The notes under the pieces were generated by a model, which did no database searches, was not told the DNA's origin, and worked only from the letters and a program-made list of their open reading frames with translations. A stretch of DNA of 11,159 bases from Longimicrobiales bacterium (lineage in GTDB: Bacteria > Gemmatimonadota > Gemmatimonadetes > Longimicrobiales > Gaopeijiaceae): assembly GCA_028280205.1 (NCBI GenBank), contig JANQME010000183.1, forward strand, positions 1-11,159, written 5' to 3'. Of the stretch, positions 7,240-11,159 are shown one piece after another. Position numbers and translations under genes: made by a program. Within the stretch, counting starts at the first letter, position 1, and every line of letters begins with the position of its first letter.

Positions 7240-8163
7240 GTGAGCAACTCCCCGGGCGCCGCCGCAGCGCCGTCGATGTCCACGGGCCCGGGCCGCGCGT
7301 GGCTCCTGGCCGCGCGCCCGAAGACGCTCACCGCGGCGGTCGCGCCTGTCCTGGTCGGGACGGGGCTGGCCGCCTTCCACGGGGTGCTGGCGTGGCTGCC
7401 CGCGGCCGCGGCCCTCCTCGGCGCGGTCCTGATCCAGATCGGGACGAATCTGGCCAACGACTACTACGACTTCGTGCGCGGCGGCGACACCGAGGAGCGG
7501 GTCGGGCCGCTGCGGGTGACGCAGGCCGGGATCCTCGCGCCGGAGGCGGTACGCAACGGGATGGTCGCGGTGCTCGTGGCCGCGATGCTCGTGGGCGTCT
7601 ACCTGGTGTGGGTGGGCGGGTGGCCGATCGTCGGGATTGGGCTCGCGTCGGTCGCGTGCGCCGTGCTCTACACGGGCGGACCGTTCCCGCTGGCGTACCA
7701 CGGCCTCGGCGACGTCTTCGTCTTCGTCTTCTTCGGCCTCGTCGCGGTCGCCGGGACGTACTACGTGCAGGGACTCGCGTGGCCGGCCGACGCTTGGCTG
7801 GCGGGCGCAGGCCTCGGGGCGCTGAGTACGGCGATTCTGGTGGTGAACAACCTCCGCGACATCGAGACTGACCGGAAGGCGAACAAGCGTACGCTCGCCG
7901 TGCGTCTCGGCCCCGCGGCGACGAAGGCCGAGTACGTCGCGACGCTGGTCGTCGGTGCCGTCGTCCCGATCGCGGGCGTCGCGGCGTTCGAGTGGCCGAC
8001 CGCGACGCTGGCGTCGCTCGCGTTCCTTCCGCTCGCGCTCGGACCGACGCGTGCGGTCCTCACCTTCGTCGACCCGCGCGAGCTCCTCTCGGCGCTCGGC
8101 GGGACGGCGCGCCTGGTCGTCGTCTACGGAGCGCTGCTCGCGCTCGGTCTCGGCGTCGGGTGA
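7240..8163 (+). CDS. menA: 1,4-dihydroxy-2-naphthoate polyprenyltransferase MenA
   Basis: MenA is an integral membrane UbiA-family prenyltransferase that joins an all-trans polyprenyl chain to DHNA, giving demethylmenaquinone. At 307 aa it is normal in size, with about eight or nine hydrophobic segments. The N-terminal motif is WLLAARPKTLTAAVAPVLVG. The first Asp-rich motif is NLANDYYDF (70-78) followed by RVGPLRVTQAG; then come LYTGGPFPLAYHGLGD and the second Asp-rich motif NNLRDIETDRKANKRTLAVRLG (203-224). The Asp residues bind Mg-pyrophosphate in this family. The start is GTG at 7240, with a purine-rich GGGGGA upstream. ATG 7276 is an alternative giving 295 aa, but it lacks a Shine-Dalgarno. 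The gene lies 54 bases after menB and 13 bases before menE, so it is almost certainly co-transcribed. Confidence 0.96.
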   Translation: MSNSPGAAAAPSMSTGPGRAWLLAARPKTLTAAVAPVLVGTGLAAFHGVLAWLPAAAALLGAVLIQIGTNLANDYYDFVRGGDTEERVGPLRVTQAGILAPEAVRNGMVAVLVAAMLVGVYLVWVGGWPIVGIGLASVACAVLYTGGPFPLAYHGLGDVFVFVFFGLVAVAGTYYVQGLAWPADAWLAGAGLGALSTAILVVNNLRDIETDRKANKRTLAVRLGPAATKAEYVATLVVGAVVPIAGVAAFEWPTATLASLAFLPLALGPTRAVLTFVDPRELLSALGGTARLVVVYGALLALGLGVG

Positions 8164-8170
8164 GGAGGGG
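8162..8170 (+). promoter_or_regulatory. Strong Shine-Dalgarno of menE overlapping the menA stop
   Basis: GAGGAGGGG begins inside the menA TGA and ends 6 bases before the menE GTG at 8177. It is the strongest ribosome binding site in the operon. It fixes the menE start although the frame is open much further upstream inside menA. Confidence 0.75.
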
Positions 8171-8176
8171 CGCCCG

Positions 8177-9499
8177 GTGAGCGTCGTCGACGTGCTCGCG
8201 CGATCGGAGGGGGCGCCTGGGCAGATCGCGCTCGCGGATCGCTCCACGGTGTTCGGGTGGGAGGAACTCGATCGCGCTGTGTCGGAGCGTGCTGCGGAGA
8301 TCGACGCTGCGCCGGGGAGCGTACGGACGCTCGTGACCGGGGGCGTGGACGCGGCGACGGTCATCGAGCTGCTCGCGTGCTGGCGTGCGGGTGTCGTCCC
8401 GGCCCCGCTCAACGGCCGGCTCTCGGAGGCGGAGCTGCGGCGGGCCCGCTCGGTGCTCGCAGAGTCGCCGCGGCCCGGCGGCACGCAGGTCGTCCTATGG
8501 ACCTCCGGGACCTCCGGACGACCGCGCGGCGTCGCGCTCTCGTTCGAGAATCTCGAGCACCTCACACGGGCCTCGGCGAGGCGTCTGGGACTCGGGACGG
8601 GCGACGTTTGGCTCGCGTCCCTCTCGCCCGCCCACGTCGGCGGGCTCGTGCTCCTGGTCCGCTCGCTCCTCCTGGGAGGCACGCTCGTCGCTCCCGCTCC
8701 GATGCGTGCCGACGGGCTCGGCGTCGCTCTCGGCTCGAGCTGGCCGCCCGACGGCGCGGGAGTCCGTCCCACGCACGTCTCCCTCGTCCCGATCCAGCTT
8801 CTCCGGCTTCTCGACGAGAGCGGGGATCGCGGCCCACCAAACGAGCTCGCGTGCGTCCTCGTGGGCGGGGCCCACGCTCCGGCCCCGCTCGTGGATCGGG
8901 CGACCGCGACCGGCTGGCCCATCGCGCTGACGTACGGGTGCACGGAGATGTCGTCCCAGATCGCGACCGCCCCGCCGGATCTCGTGCGGGCGAAGCCCGG
9001 GACGGTTGGCGTCCCGCTCGCAGGCGTCGAGCTGCGGATCGCGGAGGGCGGAGAGATCCTCGCGCGCGGGCCTACGCGTGCGCTCGGCTACGTCGGCGGT
9101 TCGGAGGGGGGCGCCGAAGGGTGGTACGCCACGGGGGACCTCGGCCGGATCGACCGGGACGGGCACCTGTGGATCACCGGCCGTCGCATGGACCGGATCG
9201 TGACCGGTGGCGTTACGATCGACGCGATCGAGGTCGAGGAGGCCGTGCGGGCGCACCCGTCCGTCGCGGACGTCTGCGTCGTCGGCGTCCCCGATGCGGA
9301 GTGGGGCGAACGGGTCGGGGCGCTCGTCGTGCCCGTGGAGGGTGAGTTCGACCCCGACGAGGTGGACGCCTTCGTGCGCGGACGCCTAATGCGTGCGAAG
9401 AGCCCGACGGTGTGGAATACTGCGAAGGAGCTGCCGTGCAACGCGAACGGGAAGGTGGACCGCGCCGCGGCACGGAGCTTACTGGTCGGAGGAGCCTGA
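8177..9499 (+). CDS. menE: o-Succinylbenzoate-CoA ligase MenE
   Basis: MenE is an adenylate-forming (ANL superfamily) enzyme that makes o-succinylbenzoyl-CoA from OSB, ATP and CoA, the substrate of MenB. At 440 aa it is slightly short, as is common for MenE. ANL core motifs appear in order: the P-loop LWTSGTSGRPRGVALS (107-122), LTYGCTEMSSQ (251-261), GWYATGDLGRID (315-326, Asp321 binds the ribose), the hinge and A8 region GRRMDRIVTGGVTIDAIEVEE (335-355), and NANGKVDRAA (422-431) with the adenylation Lys426. The A8 loop reads GGVTI where many ANL enzymes have GGENI; this may be a lineage variant. The start is GTG at 8177 with a strong Shine-Dalgarno. The neighbours decide for OSB over other acyl substrates. 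It is the last men gene here; menC, often adjacent to menE, is absent. Confidence 0.93.
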   Translation: MSVVDVLARSEGAPGQIALADRSTVFGWEELDRAVSERAAEIDAAPGSVRTLVTGGVDAATVIELLACWRAGVVPAPLNGRLSEAELRRARSVLAESPRPGGTQVVLWTSGTSGRPRGVALSFENLEHLTRASARRLGLGTGDVWLASLSPAHVGGLVLLVRSLLLGGTLVAPAPMRADGLGVALGSSWPPDGAGVRPTHVSLVPIQLLRLLDESGDRGPPNELACVLVGGAHAPAPLVDRATATGWPIALTYGCTEMSSQIATAPPDLVRAKPGTVGVPLAGVELRIAEGGEILARGPTRALGYVGGSEGGAEGWYATGDLGRIDRDGHLWITGRRMDRIVTGGVTIDAIEVEEAVRAHPSVADVCVVGVPDAEWGERVGALVVPVEGEFDPDEVDAFVRGRLMRAKSPTVWNTAKELPCNANGKVDRAAARSLLVGGA

Positions 9500-9514
9500 G
9501 CGGGGAGGCCGGAG

Positions 9515-9583
9515 GTGCGTGAGATCCGCGACGCGATGCGGGCGCTTTGCGTCGATCCCGCCGCCGTCCTCCGTTCGGATTAG
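9515..9583 (+). CDS. Possible 22-codon ORF after menE (doubtful)
   Basis: GTG at 9515 opens a 22-codon frame, MREIRDAMRALCVDPAAVLR and two more residues, ending at TAG 9581-9583. A purine-rich GGGGAGG lies 6 bases upstream and the menE stop is 15 bases before the start. Its last bases overlap the convergent outer-membrane gene by four. I do not recognise the peptide. It could be a micropeptide, the remnant of a lost downstream gene, or chance in GC-rich DNA. Confidence 0.2.
   Translation: MREIRDAMRALCVDPAAVLRSD
9529..9554. terminator. Weak stem-loop between convergent genes (possible terminator)
   Basis: CGACGC (9529-9534) and GCGTCG (9549-9554) can pair over a 14-base loop in the gap between menE and the convergent outer-membrane gene. 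No T-tract follows on either strand, so it is at best a weak candidate. It overlaps the possible 22-codon ORF. Confidence 0.2.
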
Positions 9584-10326
9584 TGCAGCGCGATCGACAC
9601 GCCCATCTTGAAGCTGAGCAGGTCTGCGTCCGACGCGTTCGGGTACATCGTAATCGTGCCGTCCGGGTTGTCGACGATATCGCCGCGGGTCAGGTAACGC
9701 GCGATCTGGTTGTCGTGGAGCGTCGCGCCGAGGTCGATGAAGGTGCGCCCGTTCCCTATGCGGAAGCGCAGACCGCCCCCGGCCCGCCAGGCGAGGACCG
9801 CGTCGGCGTAGTTGGTGGTCTCGAGGTACGGCCCGAACCCGTCGTGGTCGTCGAGCGACGACGAGGTGACGAACCACGAGACACCCGCGCTCCCGTGCAG
9901 GTAGGGCCGAACGTCCCCGGAGCCGAAGACGATCTCCGGACCGGCGCCGACCCAGAGGATCGAGTTCGCCGTGGTCATCGTCGACGCGACCCGGCAGCTC
10001 AAGCCGCAGTAGTGGATCCGCTCCAGGCCGTAGACGGAGAAGCCCCCGTCCAGGCGTAGTCGCAGGTGTCCGTCTGCGGCGATCGGGAGTCCGGCGCCCA
10101 GCTCCAGCCCGTAGCCCTGGTCGATCGCGGTTCCGAGGTCTCCCACTGCGTCGGCGACCACGAAGTTGACGTAGAGCGCGCCGCCGGGACCGTATGGTTC
10201 CTGGGCCTCCAGCCCGTCCGGGCCGGCTGCTCCGATCCCAAGCGCGAGCACACCGGTCGTCACCACGCGCACCATCACCCCGCTCCGGCTCGTTCCAAGA
10301 CCGATCCTTCGTCGATCGCGTCCCAT
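9580..10326 (-). CDS. Secreted outer-membrane beta-barrel protein, function unknown (248 aa)
   Basis: The protein begins with a basic n-region (MGRDRRR), a hydrophobic stretch at about 18-35 and a probable signal-peptidase site near GLEA-QEPYG (residues 38-46). The rest alternates short amphipathic strands rich in Gly and aromatic residues: ALYVNFVVADAVGDL, YGLELGAGLPI, HLRLRLDGGFSVYGLE, SILWVGAGPEIVFG, VRPYLHGSAGVSWFV, AWRAGGGLRFRIG, RTFIDLGATLH, SFKMGVSIALH. This is the pattern of a small 8-10-stranded barrel of the outer-membrane protein superfamily. A loop carries a Cys pair (HYCGLSC, 105-111) that may form a disulfide. The C-terminus ends in His, not the common terminal Phe/Trp. ATG 10326 has a near-perfect GGAGGT ribosome site; a later ATG at residue 18 would remove the basic n-region. 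It is a single-gene unit, divergent from the PadR gene. The fold is likely; the ligand or role is unknown. Confidence 0.8.
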   Translation of the reverse strand: MGRDRRRIGLGTSRSGVMVRVVTTGVLALGIGAAGPDGLEAQEPYGPGGALYVNFVVADAVGDLGTAIDQGYGLELGAGLPIAADGHLRLRLDGGFSVYGLERIHYCGLSCRVASTMTTANSILWVGAGPEIVFGSGDVRPYLHGSAGVSWFVTSSSLDDHDGFGPYLETTNYADAVLAWRAGGGLRFRIGNGRTFIDLGATLHDNQIARYLTRGDIVDNPDGTITMYPNASDADLLSFKMGVSIALH

Positions 10327-10330
10327 GTCG

Positions 10331-10336
10331 ACCTCC
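10331..10336 (-). promoter_or_regulatory. Shine-Dalgarno GGAGGT of the beta-barrel gene
   Basis: On the minus strand GGAGGT ends four bases before ATG 10326. The open frame extends upstream to 10401, but this site fixes the start at 10326. Confidence 0.75.
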
Positions 10337-10389
10337 GGTTGAGTTCGCCGACCAGAGGTGCATCGGGCGTGCCCGGTGCGTCCAGGGTG

Positions 10390-10420
10390 CCCCAAAATCA
10401 TGTACCACAGTCATTTGGGG
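10390..10420. promoter_or_regulatory. 31-bp dyad-symmetric element (operator candidate A)
   Basis: CCCCAAA (10390-10396) and TTTGGGG (10414-10420) are perfectly complementary. Exactly in register between them lies an inner dyad TGT-ACC-ACA (10401-10409) centred on the same base, 10405. The four bases between outer and inner arms (ATCA and GTCA) do not pair. This layered symmetry is typical of a dimer-binding site. It lies 64 bases upstream of the beta-barrel gene's ATG on that gene's promoter side; a weak leftward -10 (TACATG, minus strand) falls inside it. Confidence 0.5.
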
Positions 10421-10512
10421 ATCATCGGTCCGGTCCTGTCCACCCCTTCGGATGTGCTCCGGAGAGGACACTTCCGTCCCGGCGGCAACCCATTTTCGCT
10501 CTCATGGTGTCA

Positions 10513-10535
10513 ACTGTAATGTGTGGCATGATAGT
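10513..10535 (+). promoter_or_regulatory. Promoter -10 candidate and imperfect dyad in front of the PadR gene (operator candidate B)
   Basis: TGTAAT at 10515-10520 matches TATAAT at five of six positions and is the best -10 before the PadR gene; a start near 10527 would give a leader of about 35 bases. It is embedded in an imperfect inverted repeat, ACTGTAATG (10513-10521), spacer TGTGG, CATGATAGT (10527-10535), with seven of nine bases pairing. An operator over the -10 fits the autorepression common in PadR regulators. No regulator binding can be proved from sequence. Confidence 0.4.
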
Positions 10536-10561
10536 GTTCGCCTCATGACCGGATCCAACCC

Positions 10562-10924
10562 GTGACCTCACCTGCGCAGAATGACCTCGCCGAGCTGCTG
10601 CCGCTCAGCCCGCCCGTGTACCACGTGCTGCTCGCGCTCGGTGACCGTGACCGGGCGATGCACGGCTACGCGATCATGCAGTCGTTCGAGGAGCTCACCG
10701 GAGGGCGGGAGCAGCTTCTGCCCGGCACCCTGTACGCGACGCTCCGACGGATGGTCGAAGCCGGCCTCCTCGCGGAGACGGACGCGCCGGAGGGTGCCGA
10801 CGCCCGACGTCGCTACTACCGCGTCACCGAGCGTGGACGCGCCGTGGCTGCGGCGGAGTCGGCACGCATGAGGCGCCTCCTCGAGCTGGCCGCCGCGCGC
10901 GATCTGGTGGAGGAGGCCCCGTGA
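10562..10924 (+). CDS. PadR-family winged-helix transcriptional regulator
   Basis: A 120-aa protein with the short PadR layout. A helix-turn-helix/winged-helix domain contains VYHVLLAL (19-26), HGYAIMQSFEELTGG (34-48), the recognition-helix region LLPGTLYATLRRMVEAGLL (52-70) and the wing RRRYYRVTERGR (82-93). A C-terminal helix (about 95-116) for dimerisation follows. The GTG start at 10562 is the only usual start after the in-frame stop at 10532; a GGA about 8 bases upstream may serve as ribosome site. Its end overlaps the next gene as GTGA. PadR proteins of this type are regularly paired with ADOP permeases in Acidobacteriota and Gemmatimonadota, where they probably repress the operon, often in response to a ligand. 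The ligand cannot be told from sequence. Confidence 0.95.
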   Translation: MTSPAQNDLAELLPLSPPVYHVLLALGDRDRAMHGYAIMQSFEELTGGREQLLPGTLYATLRRMVEAGLLAETDAPEGADARRRYYRVTERGRAVAAAESARMRRLLELAAARDLVEEAP

Positions 10925-11159
10925 GCGATCCGGTGGACGAGGTGCGCGCGAGCGATCGGCACGGACGCGTCGGCGGGGCGGCCCGACTGTTCGACATCGC
11001 GCTCCTCGCGTTCCCGCGCGACTTCCGACGCGCCCATCGGCGGGAGATGGTCGACGCGTTCCGATGGACGGCGGAGCGCCGCTTCCGTCGCGGCACGGCC
11101 GCGGGCTGGTCGTTCGTCGTTCGGGCCTCGCTCGACGCGGCACGTCAGGGAATCACGGA
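10921..11159 (+). CDS. ADOP-type permease, N-terminal fragment (cut by window edge)
   Basis: Only the first 79 codons are in the window. The start is GTG at 10921, which overlaps the PadR stop as GTGA. After a polar leader (MSDPVDEVRASDRHGRVGG) comes the segment ALLAFPRDFRRAHRREMVDAFR and then WSFVVRASLDAARQGIT. This matches the N-terminal cytosolic region (the L..FPRDFR..+G.EM pattern) found in ADOP, the acidobacterial duplicated orphan permeases related to MacB/FtsX, which carry two permease domains in a chain of about 800-900 residues. The preceding PadR gene supports the assignment. The permease domains lie beyond 11159, so the call rests on this short stretch and context. A short protein that carries only this N-terminal module cannot be excluded. 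Confidence 0.72.
   Translation, partial: MSDPVDEVRASDRHGRVGGAARLFDIALLAFPRDFRRAHRREMVDAFRWTAERRFRRGTAAGWSFVVRASLDAARQGIT

Noticed and set aside
7955..8176. Upstream extension of the menE frame inside menA
   Set aside because: It is Ser/Arg-rich and antiparallel to no function; the strong Shine-Dalgarno before GTG 8177 sets the start.
4072..8943. Two long minus-strand open frames of 714 and 869 codons under the men genes
   Set aside because: They lie wholly opposite strongly identified menF, menD, menB, menA and menE, and their translations are Arg/Asp/His/Gly-rich without any domain. They are codon-bias shadows.
9511..9576. CGGAGG/CCTCCG inverted pair flanking the menE-barrel gap
   Set aside because: The arms are only six bases and some 50 bases apart, so chance in GC-rich DNA is the simpler reading.
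1..11159. CRISPR arrays, tRNA or rRNA genes, insertion sequences, phage genes or toxin-antitoxin pairs
   Set aside because: I looked for regular direct repeats, tRNA-like cloverleaf ends, transposase motifs and terminal repeats on both strands and saw none.

Overview
The window is very GC-rich bacterial chromosome, roughly 70% GC by eye, with tight gene packing and many GTG starts. The best taxonomic guess is Gemmatimonadota, with Acidobacteriota as the alternative. This rests on a PadR-type regulator coupled to an ADOP-type permease, an outer-membrane protein whose signal peptide ends in ...LEAQEP, and the base composition. No rRNA or other phylogenetic marker is present, so the taxon is an inference.

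Layout. (1) Positions 1-2881, minus strand: a two-gene unit, a 653-aa multi-spanning membrane protein of unknown function followed with a 4-base GTGA overlap by a PD40/TolB-like beta-propeller lipoprotein that runs off the left edge. (2) Positions 2882-3103: a divergent promoter region with a 12-bp perfect palindrome, an extended -10 for the leftward unit and a TATATT -10 candidate for the rightward unit. (3) Positions 3104-9499, plus strand: a menaquinone (vitamin K2) operon in the order menF-menD-menB-menA-menE. menF appears to start at a non-canonical CTG. (4) Positions 9500-9579: a short convergent gap with a possible 22-codon ORF and a weak stem-loop. (5) Positions 9580-10326, minus strand: a small secreted outer-membrane beta-barrel protein. 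(6) Positions 10327-10561: a second divergent regulatory region with two dyad-symmetric elements that share sequence words. (7) Positions 10562-11159, plus strand: a PadR-family regulator overlapping (GTGA) the first 79 codons of an ADOP-type permease that runs off the right edge.

How the genes work together. MenF converts chorismate to isochorismate, MenD adds the succinyl unit from 2-oxoglutarate to give SEPHCHC, MenE activates o-succinylbenzoate to its CoA ester, MenB closes the ring to DHNA-CoA, and MenA prenylates DHNA at the membrane. The classical pathway also needs MenH, MenC, a DHNA-CoA thioesterase and the final methyltransferase. None of these is in the window, so they must be encoded elsewhere or be replaced. 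The cluster indicates a menaquinone-based respiratory chain. The flanking modules have no evident biochemical link to it.

The central operon is ordinary core metabolism. The points most worth a second look are the CTG start of menF, the uncharacterised membrane protein/lipoprotein pair, and the paired dyads in front of the PadR/ADOP genes.
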